Assembly (NCBI RefSeq): GCF_000576635.1
Contig: NZ_AVFL01000030.1
Location: 1 to 64,000 of the forward strand
DNA: 64,000 bases
Direction: 5' to 3'
Source of the DNA: Skermanella stibiiresistens SB22
GTDB taxonomy: Bacteria > Pseudomonadota > Alphaproteobacteria > Azospirillales > Azospirillaceae
Within the stretch, counting starts at the first letter, position 1, and the number at the start of each line of letters is the position of its first letter. The notes beneath the pieces were generated by a model. The model searched no databases, was not told the origin of the DNA, and was given only the letters and a program-made list of their open reading frames with translations. Both the position numbers and the translations under genes were made by a program. Shown here piece by piece: positions 55,938 to 64,000 of this stretch.

Positions 55938-58013
55938 TCACGCCATGGCCGGCGCCTCCGCCCGCCAGGCGGTGATCTGGCGGACCAGCACCGGGACGAT
56001 CAGCGCCAACCCAAGAAGGGAGGAGTAGATTTCCGGCGCCACCAGCAGGATCGCGGCGACCCCCAGAAGCACCCGCTCCCAGACGCGGGCCGTCGTCATC
56101 AGCCAGCCGGACAGCGCGGCGCTCAGGCAGGTGATCCCGATGATGCAGCCGGCGAAGGCGATGATGAAGTCGGGCCAGGTGAAGCCGGGGGCCACCAGCA
56201 GCAGGGAGGGCGAGAAGACGAAGACGAAGGGCACCAGCACCTTGCCCAAGCCCAGGCGGAACGCCGTGTTTCCGGTCTTGAACGGGTCGGCGCCCGCCAT
56301 TCCCGCCGCGGCGTAGGCCGCCAGGGCCACCGGGGGCGTGATGTCGGCCAGGACCCCGTAGTAGAAGACGAAGAAGTGGGCCACCAGCGGGTTGACGCCC
56401 AGCAGGCCCAGGGTCGGCGCGGCGATGGTCGCCATGATGATGTAGTTGGCGGTGGTCGGGATGCCGCAGCCCATCAGGATGCAGACGATGCCGGTCATGA
56501 TCAGGGTGAACAGCAGGGTCAGCGTCTGCGGGGCCGTCCAGCCCATCGGCAGGAACGCGCCGATCCACGCCGCCATGTCCGCCGCGGTGGACGTCACGAT
56601 GAACGAGATCTTGAAGCCGACTCCAGTCAGCGTCACGACGCCGACCACGATTCCGACGGTCGCGGCGGCGGCGCCCACCGCCAGCGCGTATTTTGCGCCG
56701 TCGCGCAATCCCACCAGCACGTCGCCGACGCTCATGCGATTGCGTGGATTGAACAGGCCGACCAGGATGCAGAGCGTGATGCCCCAGAACGCCGCCATGT
56801 ACGGGGTGTAGCCCGCCAGCAGGATGCCGATCAGGACGACCAGCGGGATCACCGTCGGCCAGTCTCGCCGGAACGCCGCCTTCAGGTCTGGCATCTCATC
56901 GGGCCGCAAGCCGCGCAGACCGGTGCGCTTGGCCTCGAAGTGGACCTGCATCAGCACGCCGAAGAAATGCATGAAGGCCGGCACGATCGCCGCGATGATG
57001 ATGGTCGTGTAGGGCAGGCCCAGGAACTCGATCATCAGGAAGGCTGCCGCCCCCATGATCGGTGGCGTGATCTGGCCGCCAGTCGAGGCGGTCGCCTCAA
57101 CCGCGGCGGCGAAATGCGGCTTGTAGCCGAGCCGGATCATCGCCGGGATGGTCAGCGAGCCGACCGTCACCGTGTTGGCGACCGACGAGCCGGAGATCAT
57201 GCCGAACAGGGCCGAGCCGAAGATCGAGACCTTGGCCGGACCGCCGGCGAAGCGTCCGGCGACCCAGGCGGCGCAGTCCAGGAACAACTGGCCCAGCCCG
57301 ATCCGGGTGGCGAACACGCCGAACAGGACGAAGTGGAAGACATAGGTCGCCACCACGCCCAACGCTATGCCGTAGACGCCCTGCGTGGTCAGGTAGAGGT
57401 GGTCGACCAGTTGGGGAAACGTGGCGCCGGGATGGATCAGGATGCCGGGCATCGACGGCCCCCAGATCGCGTAGCCCATGAATAGCAGCGCGATGATCGG
57501 CAGGGGCCAGCCGACCGAGCGGCGGGTCGCCTCCAGCAGCACCAGGATCAGGATGCCGCCCAGGACCACGTCCGTCGTCGTCGGGTTGCCGACCCGGAAC
57601 GCCAGGTCGTCGAGCGGGATCAGCGGCACGTGCAGCACCGCGACCACCGCGCCGACGGCGAGCGCCCAATCCATCAGCGAGATGCCGAGCGGCCGCAGGA
57701 TCGAGTTCTCGATCGGCCGGTCGTATCCCCGCTTGGAGAAGGGGAAGACCAGGAACACCAGCCCCAGCACGAAGGACAGGTGGATGCCCCGGTGGGTCAT
57801 CTCGGACAGCAGGCCGAAGCCCGCCGTGTAGTAATGGAAGATCGACAGGACCACGAGAAGCCCGCCGACCAGCCAGCCGGCGGTGGGCGCCAGCGGCCGG
57901 AAGCGGATCTCGGAGTCGAATTTCTCCTCCAGCTCCTTCGCCTTTTCCGGGTCGAGTTCGAGCGCGTTTTTGGACAGATGCGGCTGTTCGCGCGATGGAT
58001 CGGTCATCGGCAT
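55938..58013 (-). CDS. Fused TRAP transporter permease (DctQM, TAXI type)
   Basis: A 691-residue inner-membrane protein. The N-terminal part (about 40-170) has the four helices of the small permease. The large DctM-type permease follows with some 12 helices (FGMISGSSVANTVTVGSLTIPAMIRLGYKP, GGQITPPIMGAAAFLMIEFLG, YYGVLADITPPVALAAYAAAGMA). Fused permeases of this type work with TAXI binding proteins and use the sodium gradient. The TAXI protein gene is 54 bp upstream. Confidence 0.92.
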   Translation of the reverse strand: MPMTDPSREQPHLSKNALELDPEKAKELEEKFDSEIRFRPLAPTAGWLVGGLLVVLSIFHYYTAGFGLLSEMTHRGIHLSFVLGLVFLVFPFSKRGYDRPIENSILRPLGISLMDWALAVGAVVAVLHVPLIPLDDLAFRVGNPTTTDVVLGGILILVLLEATRRSVGWPLPIIALLFMGYAIWGPSMPGILIHPGATFPQLVDHLYLTTQGVYGIALGVVATYVFHFVLFGVFATRIGLGQLFLDCAAWVAGRFAGGPAKVSIFGSALFGMISGSSVANTVTVGSLTIPAMIRLGYKPHFAAAVEATASTGGQITPPIMGAAAFLMIEFLGLPYTTIIIAAIVPAFMHFFGVLMQVHFEAKRTGLRGLRPDEMPDLKAAFRRDWPTVIPLVVLIGILLAGYTPYMAAFWGITLCILVGLFNPRNRMSVGDVLVGLRDGAKYALAVGAAAATVGIVVGVVTLTGVGFKISFIVTSTAADMAAWIGAFLPMGWTAPQTLTLLFTLIMTGIVCILMGCGIPTTANYIIMATIAAPTLGLLGVNPLVAHFFVFYYGVLADITPPVALAAYAAAGMAGADPFKTGNTAFRLGLGKVLVPFVFVFSPSLLLVAPGFTWPDFIIAFAGCIIGITCLSAALSGWLMTTARVWERVLLGVAAILLVAPEIYSSLLGLALIVPVLVRQITAWRAEAPAMA

Positions 58014-58067
58014 TCCAAGGTTTCTCAGTTTTACTCAGGCTTGACCGGAAAAGGTGTCAGGCGGCTC

Positions 58068-59069
58068 CTACTGGAGCACGCCCTTCTCGCGATAGAACTT
58101 CTCGGCGCCGGGGTGGAACGGGATGGCGACGCCATTGGTGGCGTTGTTCAGCGTGATCAGCTTGCCCTTGGCGTGGCCGGTGTCCAGGACCGCGCGGGAG
58201 TTGTCGCTCCACAGCGCCTTGACGATGTTGTAGACCAGCTCGTCCGATTGCTTGGCGCTGGTCACCCACTGGGCGTTGACCGAGATGGTCGGCGTTTCCG
58301 GGACATCGCGGTAGGTCCCGGCGGGAACCGTGTCCTTCGCGAAGAACTGGTACTCCGACAGCAGTTTCTCGGCCTGCGGCCCCGCGATCGGCACCAGCGT
58401 GATCCCGCTGGAGGTCGCCAGTTCCGAGATGGCGCCGGTCGGATAGCCGCCGACGAAGAAGTAGGCGTCGAGCGCGCCGTCGCGCAGGCGGTCGCCGGCC
58501 GGACCGGGCTTGAGGTATTCCGCCTTGACGTCCTTCTCGGTCAGTCCGTAGGCGCCCAGCACGATGCGCGCGTCGACCAGGGTGCCCGAGCCCGGCTCGT
58601 CCAGCGACACCCGCTTGCCCTTGAGGTCGGCGACCGACTTGATGCCGGAATTCTTGGTGGCGACCAGATGGATCGTCTCGGGATAGAGCGTCGCGATGGC
58701 GCGCAGGTTCTCGATCTTGCCCTTGCCCTCGAACAGGCCGGTGCCGGTATAGGCCCAATAGGCGACGTCGGACTGGGAGAAGCCCGACTCCAGCGAGCCG
58801 CCGTTGACGGCGCTGATGTTGGCGACCGAGCCGTTGGACGACACGGCGGTCGCCACCAAGCCCTGCACGCCGCCGCCGGTCGCGGAGATGGTGTTGGCGA
58901 TCAGGCCGCCCACGGGATAGTAGGTGCCGGCTGTGCCGCCGGTTCCGATGCGGAAGAACGCTGGCGCCTGGGCCAGCGCCCCCGTGATTCCGAGCGTGGC
59001 GGTTCCGAGCGTTATGGCGCCAAGCACCGCTCCGATCGCCAAGCGGCGTTTGCTTGTCATGAAGCTCAC
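58068..59069 (-). CDS. TAXI-family TRAP transporter solute-binding protein
   Basis: A 333-residue periplasmic binding protein. It has an N-terminal signal (about residues 1-33, ending TGALAQA). Typical TAXI parts are RIGTGGTAGTYYPVGGLIAN, SNGSVANISAVNGG, FSQSDVAYWAYTGTGLF and KRVSLDEPGSGTLVDAR. TAXI proteins bind glutamate, 2-oxoglutarate or related dicarboxylates in studied cases; the ligand here is unknown. GTG 59069 is preferred (GAGGGGA upstream), with ATG 59060 as alternative. Confidence 0.92.
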   Translation of the reverse strand: MSFMTSKRRLAIGAVLGAITLGTATLGITGALAQAPAFFRIGTGGTAGTYYPVGGLIANTISATGGGVQGLVATAVSSNGSVANISAVNGGSLESGFSQSDVAYWAYTGTGLFEGKGKIENLRAIATLYPETIHLVATKNSGIKSVADLKGKRVSLDEPGSGTLVDARIVLGAYGLTEKDVKAEYLKPGPAGDRLRDGALDAYFFVGGYPTGAISELATSSGITLVPIAGPQAEKLLSEYQFFAKDTVPAGTYRDVPETPTISVNAQWVTSAKQSDELVYNIVKALWSDNSRAVLDTGHAKGKLITLNNATNGVAIPFHPGAEKFYREKGVLQ

Positions 59070-59196
59070 GGCAGTCCCCTCTTGAATGCTGTTGGCCGGG
59101 GGATCATGGCCGCTGACGCGCGACTTGTCACCATATCGGATTATCCAAGGTGGGAAGATCGCCTCCCCGATCTTCCGCGACCGCTTTCGGGAACCA

Positions 59197-60486
59197 TCAT
59201 CCCGCCAGACCCGGAAGCCATAACGCCAAGGGTGGGAACAACGCCACCAGGATCACCACGGCCAGGATGGCGCCCAGCCAGGGCAAGGCCGCGAGCGTCA
59301 CGAATTCGAACGGCCGCCCCGATAGTTTGGTGATGACGAACAGCACCATGCCGAACGGCGGCGTCGCCTCGCCGATCACCAGCAGCATGATCATCACGAT
59401 CCCGAAATGGACCGGGTCGTAGCCGAACGACATCGCGATCGGCACCAGGATCGGGGTCAGGATGTTGATCGCGACCGACACCGCCATGAAGCAGCCGATG
59501 AACAGCAGGAAGGCGATGATCAGCGCCATCACCAGGGCCGGGCTGGTGGTCAGGTTGGCGATCCATTGGGCGATCGTGTCGGGCACCCTGCCCCGGGTCA
59601 GGACCCAGGCGAACAGGGCGGAACACGCCAGGATGAACAGGATGACCGCCGAATCGTAGGTCGCCCTGCGGAACACCGTGACCAGCTGCGACAACCCCAT
59701 GTTCCGGTAGACTAGCGTCGCCAGCAGGAAAGCCCACAACGACGCGACGGCCGCCGCCTCGGTCGCGGTGAACAGGCCGAACAGGATGCCGCCCATCAGG
59801 ACGACCGGCGTCATGAGCGTCGCGAAGGAGCTGACGAAATGCCCGGCCAGCGCCCGGAAGCCCGGGAACTCCCCCTTGGGCAGGTCGCGCCGCCGCGCGT
59901 ACCAGGCCGCCATCAGCATCAGCGCCCCCGCCATCAGCAGTCCCGGGATAACCCCGGCCAGCAGCATGTCGGTGGCGCTGACCTGGGCCAGCACCGCGTA
60001 GAGGATCGCTGGAATGCTGGGCGGGATGATCGGGCCGATCAGGGAGGAACTGACGGTGACGCCGATGGTCGTCTTGTCATCGTAGCCGGCATCCCGCATG
60101 GCCCGCATCTCGATGGCGCCCAAGCCGGCGGCATCCGCCGTGCCGGACCCCGACATCCCCGCGAACAGCATGCTGGCGAGCACGTTGACATGCGCCAGCC
60201 CACCCCGGAAATGCCCCACCAGCGCGTTGGCGAAACCGAACAGCCGTGTCGTGGCGCCCGAGTCGTTCATCAGGTGGCCGACCAGGATGAATAGCGGTAT
60301 CGCCAGCAGGGTGAACGAGTCGACGCCGGCCACCAGCCTCTGGGCGATGATGGTGAAGGGAATGTTCTCGACGCCGCGGGTGGCGGCGAAGTACCCGACG
60401 CTGGCCCAGCCGAGCGCGAAGCTGGCGCCCAGGCCGATCAGCAGCAGCGCCACCAGCCCGAGCATCGCGAGAAGTCCGATCGTCAT
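59197..60486 (-). CDS. TRAP transporter large permease (DctM)
   Basis: A 429-residue permease with about 12 helices. Conserved DctM parts include AIPLFILVGHLMNDSG, ASMLFAGMSGSGTADAAGLG, SSSLIGPIIPPSIPAILYAVL and GEATPPFGMVLFV. The start ATG overlaps the DctQ stop by 4 bp, so the pair is translationally coupled. Confidence 0.93.
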   Translation of the reverse strand: MTIGLLAMLGLVALLLIGLGASFALGWASVGYFAATRGVENIPFTIIAQRLVAGVDSFTLLAIPLFILVGHLMNDSGATTRLFGFANALVGHFRGGLAHVNVLASMLFAGMSGSGTADAAGLGAIEMRAMRDAGYDDKTTIGVTVSSSLIGPIIPPSIPAILYAVLAQVSATDMLLAGVIPGLLMAGALMLMAAWYARRRDLPKGEFPGFRALAGHFVSSFATLMTPVVLMGGILFGLFTATEAAAVASLWAFLLATLVYRNMGLSQLVTVFRRATYDSAVILFILACSALFAWVLTRGRVPDTIAQWIANLTTSPALVMALIIAFLLFIGCFMAVSVAINILTPILVPIAMSFGYDPVHFGIVMIMLLVIGEATPPFGMVLFVITKLSGRPFEFVTLAALPWLGAILAVVILVALFPPLALWLPGLAG

Positions 60487-61013
60487 GGCTTCGCCTCCAT
60501 CCCCGCGCCGGCCGTGCCGGGAGCCGTCCGGGACGAGTCCGGAGTCGCGGGCGCCAAGCTCTCGACCAGGCGCATCAGGACGACGACGGACGCCAGCGCG
60601 CTGCCGACCAGCGGCGCCAGATAGACGTGTCCATGGCTGATCCACGCGACGGTGGCGAGCCGGCTGTCCCAGCCGCTGACGGTCAGGTTCCACGAACCGA
60701 TCGCGACCATGACCAGGAACGAGGATGTCAGTACCAGATGCACCCTCCGCAAAGCCCGCGAGGCGCGGCCGTCCTCTCCGATCATCCGCTCCAGCAGGTC
60801 GATCCGGATATGGCCGTCATGGCGGGTGACGGCGACCAGCCCGATGAAGACGACATAGACGTTCATCATCCGGGCCAGTTCCTCGCTGAAGACGAGGCTG
60901 AAGCCGAGGTACCGGTAGACGACCTGTCCCAGGATCGCGAGCAGGAACAGCGCGAAGCTCAGGCAGGCCAGGGCCTCGGCGGCCCCCGAGACGACGTCGA
61001 TCGCCTTTCTCAT
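60483..61013 (-). CDS. TRAP transporter small permease (DctQ)
   Basis: A 176-residue protein with four membrane helices, starting LACLSFALFLLAILGQVVYRYLG and containing FSEELARMMNVYVVFIGLVAV and RHDGHIRIDLLERM, as in DctQ. It overlaps both neighbours by 4 bp. Confidence 0.92.
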   Translation of the reverse strand: MRKAIDVVSGAAEALACLSFALFLLAILGQVVYRYLGFSLVFSEELARMMNVYVVFIGLVAVTRHDGHIRIDLLERMIGEDGRASRALRRVHLVLTSSFLVMVAIGSWNLTVSGWDSRLATVAWISHGHVYLAPLVGSALASVVVLMRLVESLAPATPDSSRTAPGTAGAGMEAKP

Positions 61014-61996
61014 TGGCTACCCCCGCCCGCGCCATCGCCGGCGGCGATGCTCGCGACCGCGGCGTCATAGACGCCCTCCTCGAGCTGGGCGCGGGCGGCC
61101 TTCTCGATGATCGGCATGGCCTGTTGGCGGAACTCGGTCGCGGGCTCGATCCGCTCCAGCCCAGCCTTGATGATCTCGGCGGTGATCTCCTCGTTCTCCT
61201 GATATGCGGCCTTGGTGCCCATCGCCGTGGCGGCGTCGACCGCCGCCTGGATCGCCTCGCGCTCGCCGTCCTCCAGGTCGTTCCAGAAGTCGAGGTTGGC
61301 CATGACCGTGACGTAGCTTTGCTGGTGGGCGGTATCGATCAGGTATCTCTGGACCTCGTGCAGGCGGCGCCCGAGGATATTGCTCAGCATGTTCTCCTGG
61401 GCGTCGATCACGCCGGTCTGGAGACCGGAGAACACCTCGGGCGACGGCATCGGCGTGGTGACGGCGCCGAGGCCGGACCAGATCTGGATCCACAGCGGGA
61501 TCTCCGGCATGCGGACCTTGATGCCGCGCAACTCGTCCAGCGTCCGGAACGGCTTGTTCGACGTCGTCCAGCGGGCGCCCTGGAAATAGGTGCCGAGGAA
61601 CTTGGCGTTGCCGCGCTCCTCCAGCGCCACTTTCAGCCGGTCGCCGATATCGCTGTCCAGGAACCGCTCGACCGAGGCGTAATCCGGGAAGAGATAGGGC
61701 ACCAGGGTGGCGTCCAGCTCGGGGAAATACTGGGCCGCGTGGATGACTCCCATGTGGATCTGGGTCTCGCCCATCTTGACCAGATCGACCAATTCACGCT
61801 CGCCGCCGAGGCTGCCGTCGAGGAAGACCTCGATGTCGGCGTCCGGCAGGCTCTTGGACAACTCCTCGCGCAGGCGTTCGACGACGATCTTGTTGACGCC
61901 GGTGTCCGGAACGGTCGAGGCGAGCGTGATGGTTTGGGATGACGCCGGAGCGGTCAGCAGAATGGCCGCCGCGGCCGCGAGCAAGGTGTTCCTCAT
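61010..61996 (-). CDS. TRAP transporter solute-binding protein (DctP)
   Basis: A 328-residue periplasmic protein with signal peptide (about 1-21, LLTAPASSQ). The family motif region is FLGTYFQGARWTTSNKPFRTLDELRGIKVRMPEIPLWIQIW; the Arg of KVRMPE normally holds the carboxylate of the substrate. QENMLSNILGRRLHEVQRYL and the C-terminal helix fit DctP. It heads the dctP-Q-M set; the substrate is presumably an organic acid handled by the neighbouring lyase. Confidence 0.92.
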   Translation of the reverse strand: MRNTLLAAAAAILLTAPASSQTITLASTVPDTGVNKIVVERLREELSKSLPDADIEVFLDGSLGGERELVDLVKMGETQIHMGVIHAAQYFPELDATLVPYLFPDYASVERFLDSDIGDRLKVALEERGNAKFLGTYFQGARWTTSNKPFRTLDELRGIKVRMPEIPLWIQIWSGLGAVTTPMPSPEVFSGLQTGVIDAQENMLSNILGRRLHEVQRYLIDTAHQQSYVTVMANLDFWNDLEDGEREAIQAAVDAATAMGTKAAYQENEEITAEIIKAGLERIEPATEFRQQAMPIIEKAARAQLEEGVYDAAVASIAAGDGAGGGSQ

Positions 61997-62086
61997 GGGG
62001 TTTCCATCTCCTATCGTGTGGTTGGTGCCCGTCCCGACCGGACGGAAGGCGCGATCTTGGCGTCGCGTTCAGGGTCCCGGCCCAAT

Positions 62087-62100
62087 CCCCGCTTGCGGGG
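62087..62100 (-). terminator. Small hairpin after the lyase gene
   Basis: CCCCG-CTTG-CGGGG between the lyase stop and dctP, flanked by a direct repeat GGGTCCCGGCC (62072-62082 and about 62098-62108). It has no T tract. It may attenuate lyase transcripts before the transporter genes. Confidence 0.4.
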
Positions 62101-62108
62101 TCCCGGCC

Positions 62109-62975
62109 TCAGCCCCGGGCGTGGCGCCGCTCGAACTCCCACACGTCCTTGAAGCCCATCAACTCGTTGAAGTCCTCGAAGGAGTGCAGCGGCACGTCGA
62201 CTGCCGAGCCCTGGCGCCGGGCCATTTCCGAATAGGCGGCGGTCAGGGCGGCGCCGACCGCCAGGAAGCCGGTGGCCGGATAGAGGGCGATCTTGAAGCC
62301 CAGGTCGCCAAGCTCGGCCGCGTTCAGGACCGGCGTGCGGCCACCCTCCACCATGTTGGCGACCAGGGGCTTGTCGAAGCTCCGGCCGATCCGGACGAGT
62401 TCGTCCCGACTCTCCGGCGATTCGACGAACAGGATGTCGGCGCCGGCCTCGGAGTAGAGCGCCATCCTGCGGATCGCCTCGTCCAGCCCATGGATCGTGC
62501 GGGCGTCGGTCCGGGCGATGATCAGGAAGTTCCCGTCGCGCCGGGTGTCCACCGCGACCTTGATCTTGTCCACCATCTCCTCGGCGGGAATCACCGTCCG
62601 GCCCGGCGTGTGGCCGCACTTCTTGGGGAAGTTCTGGTCCTCCAACTGGATCGCGGCGGCGCCGGCCGCCTCGTAGCCCTTGATCGTGTGGGCGACGTTC
62701 AGCAGGCCGCCATAGCCGGTGTCGCCGTCGGCGATCAGGGGCAGGCCATACTCGGCGGCGGCGTCCGCCATGGTCGCCACCCGCGTCACCATGTCCCGGA
62801 ACGAGGCCAATCCCGCGTCGGGGAGCCCCAGATGCGACGCCACCGTGCCATAGCCGGTCATGTAGAGGGCCTTGAAGCCCGAGCGCGCGGCGATCCGGAG
62901 CGATATAAGATCGAAGATGCCCGGTGCCACGAGCGCTCCGGGTTCGGCCAGCGCGCGCTTCAGAAGGTCACTCAC
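62109..62975 (-). CDS. Isocitrate lyase/PEP mutase-family carboxylate lyase
   Basis: A 288-residue TIM-barrel enzyme. Family marks are GIFDLISLRIAARSGFKALYMTGYG, LPLIADGDTGYGG with metal-binding Asp, QLEDQNFPKKCGHTPG as the catalytic loop, and ARTDARTIHGLDEAIRRM. Close family members include oxaloacetate decarboxylase, 2-methylisocitrate lyase and dimethylmalate lyase; the exact substrate is open. GTG 62975 is the start, with GGGAGA 8 bp upstream. Located between a divergent GntR gene and TRAP genes. Confidence 0.85.
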   Translation of the reverse strand: MSDLLKRALAEPGALVAPGIFDLISLRIAARSGFKALYMTGYGTVASHLGLPDAGLASFRDMVTRVATMADAAAEYGLPLIADGDTGYGGLLNVAHTIKGYEAAGAAAIQLEDQNFPKKCGHTPGRTVIPAEEMVDKIKVAVDTRRDGNFLIIARTDARTIHGLDEAIRRMALYSEAGADILFVESPESRDELVRIGRSFDKPLVANMVEGGRTPVLNAAELGDLGFKIALYPATGFLAVGAALTAAYSEMARRQGSAVDVPLHSFEDFNELMGFKDVWEFERRHARG

Positions 62976-63011
62976 GGCATGTCTCCCTAGATTTGTTTCG
63001 TCGCGTTCTTT

Positions 63012-63069
63012 GGATACAATAAGAACGTTAGTCGACATCAAAACCGCTTTCAACCGCATAATTGTATAC
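63012..63069. promoter_or_regulatory. Probable GntR operator pair in the divergent promoter
   Basis: GGATACAAT (63012-63020) and ATTGTATAC (63061-63069) form an 8-of-9 inverted repeat; half-sites of the form TTGTATAC are typical for FadR/VanR-type GntR proteins. An additional inverted repeat GTTCTT (63005-63010) / AAGAAC (63021-63026) encloses the first half-site. Confidence 0.5.
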
Positions 63070-63109
63070 GGACTTGGCCACTGGCCCTGCCGTTGGACTG
63101 GAGTCGCGA

Positions 63110-63748
63110 ATGTCCGGAGCCTCTGAACGAGCCTATGCCTTCATCAGGGACGCCATCGTTTCCGGCGAGATCCCGGAGGGATCCCGCCTGCGCGAGGAGG
63201 ATGTCGCGGCGCGCGCCGGAACCAGCCGCACCCCCGTCCGGGAGGCGATCAGGCGGCTGGTCAACGAGGGTTTCCTGGAGTCGCAGCCGAACGCCGGCGT
63301 CGTCGTGGCGGTCTGGGACGCGGACCGGGTGATCCAGCTATTCGGCGTTCGGGCGGCCTTGGAGAGTTATGGCGTGGCGCTGGCGGCGACGCGGGCGCTG
63401 CAAGGCGACATCCGGGAACTGGACGCCATGTGCGACGCCATGGAATCGCTGGTCCGCGACGGCGGACCGGGCTTCCTGGAGGATTTCTCCAAGGCGAACA
63501 CCCGGTTCCACCTCCGCCTGCTGCGCCTGTCGGGCAACGAGCGGCTGGAGGCCATCGCGGCGCCCCTGATGGAGCTTGGCCTGATCATGAAGACATACCG
63601 GCGCTTCTCGGCCGAGCGGATCGACCGGAGCTGCGCCGATCACCGCGACATCGTGGCGGCGCTGCGCCGGGGCGACGTGGTGTGGGGCGAGGCGGTGATG
63701 AAGTCGCACATCCTGGCGACCCTCAAGCTCTACCAGAAGGATCCCTGA
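63110..63748 (+). CDS. GntR-family transcriptional regulator (FCD type)
   Basis: A 212-residue regulator. The N-terminal winged helix (AYAFIRDAIVSGEIPEGSRLREEDVAARAGTSRTPVREAIRRLVNEGFL) is followed by an FCD ligand domain whose metal ligands are visible (DFSKANTRFHLRLL and CADHRDIVAAL, MKSHI). ATG 63110 is chosen with GGAG upstream. It likely controls the adjacent lyase and TRAP genes in response to a carboxylate. Confidence 0.88.
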   Translation: MSGASERAYAFIRDAIVSGEIPEGSRLREEDVAARAGTSRTPVREAIRRLVNEGFLESQPNAGVVVAVWDADRVIQLFGVRAALESYGVALAATRALQGDIRELDAMCDAMESLVRDGGPGFLEDFSKANTRFHLRLLRLSGNERLEAIAAPLMELGLIMKTYRRFSAERIDRSCADHRDIVAALRRGDVVWGEAVMKSHILATLKLYQKDP

Positions 63749-63758
63749 TCGGAAGCCG

Positions 63759-64000
<242 letters not shown>

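Noticed and set aside
62976-62982. ATG CCG TGA mini-frame just before the lyase start
   Set aside because: It is only two codons and the GTG start of the lyase with its GGGAGA site is a sufficient explanation.

Overview
The window is chromosomal DNA from a GC-rich, flagellated alphaproteobacterium. GcrA, CckA, a TTAA-N7-TTAAC CtrA-type box, GTTC-N7-GTTC LexA-type boxes and a phosphatidylserine/phosphatidylethanolamine synthesis operon point to Rhodospirillales, probably an Azospirillum/Skermanella-like genus. The group is firm; the genus is inferred from protein style only. No tRNA, CRISPR array, intact insertion sequence or prophage was seen.

Layout. 1-480 is the promoter and leader of a ribosomal RNA operon that leaves the window on the left (minus strand). 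Next come a PAS chemoreceptor with an in-frame amber codon and an FNR-type site (481-2614), a response regulator/histidine-kinase protein with a degenerate ATPase domain, and a convergent rpfF/rpfC pair, that is, a DSF fatty-acid quorum-sensing module (4528-8264). 8377-18700 is mainly housekeeping: RNase Z-like hydrolase, cupin, a phospholipid operon (psd-pssA-CDP-alcohol transferase), a LysM protein, a LOG-family protein, icd, an OmpA-family protein and gcrA. 19167-25659 holds a VWA/coiled-coil/MoxR set, alaS and recA.

25808-34065 is the first motility block: flgB-flgC-fliE-fliQ-fliR-flhB-cckA on the minus strand, and an FlhB-C-like protein, an unknown protein, fliO and fliP on the plus strand, with CtrA-type and sigma-54-type sites between them. 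34166-37641 is a stress-protein island with three DUF2382 proteins around a LysR regulator. Pyruvate kinase follows, then a tartrate dehydrogenase-type gene next to a decayed transporter and LysR regulator (39455-41295). 41669-52738 is the second motility block: fliL-fliM-DUF6468-motE-like-cheZ-large TPR protein on the minus strand and flgF-flgG-flgA-flgH on the plus strand. 52983-55822 has a tiny membrane protein, a Tat-exported Gfo/Idh/MocA oxidoreductase, egtD and a GNAT protein. The right end (55938-63748) is a carboxylate uptake and catabolism region with a TAXI-TRAP system, a DctPQM TRAP system, an ICL/PEP-mutase-family lyase and a divergent GntR regulator. It closes with the C-terminal end of an NAD synthetase.

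Several genes form one regulatory theme. CckA controls CtrA phosphorylation in alphaproteobacteria, and a CtrA-type box sits in front of the flagellar operon that ends with cckA. GcrA is encoded nearby, and CheZ, MotE-like and DUF6468 proteins are embedded with the switch genes. All functions are inferred from sequence; no searches were run.
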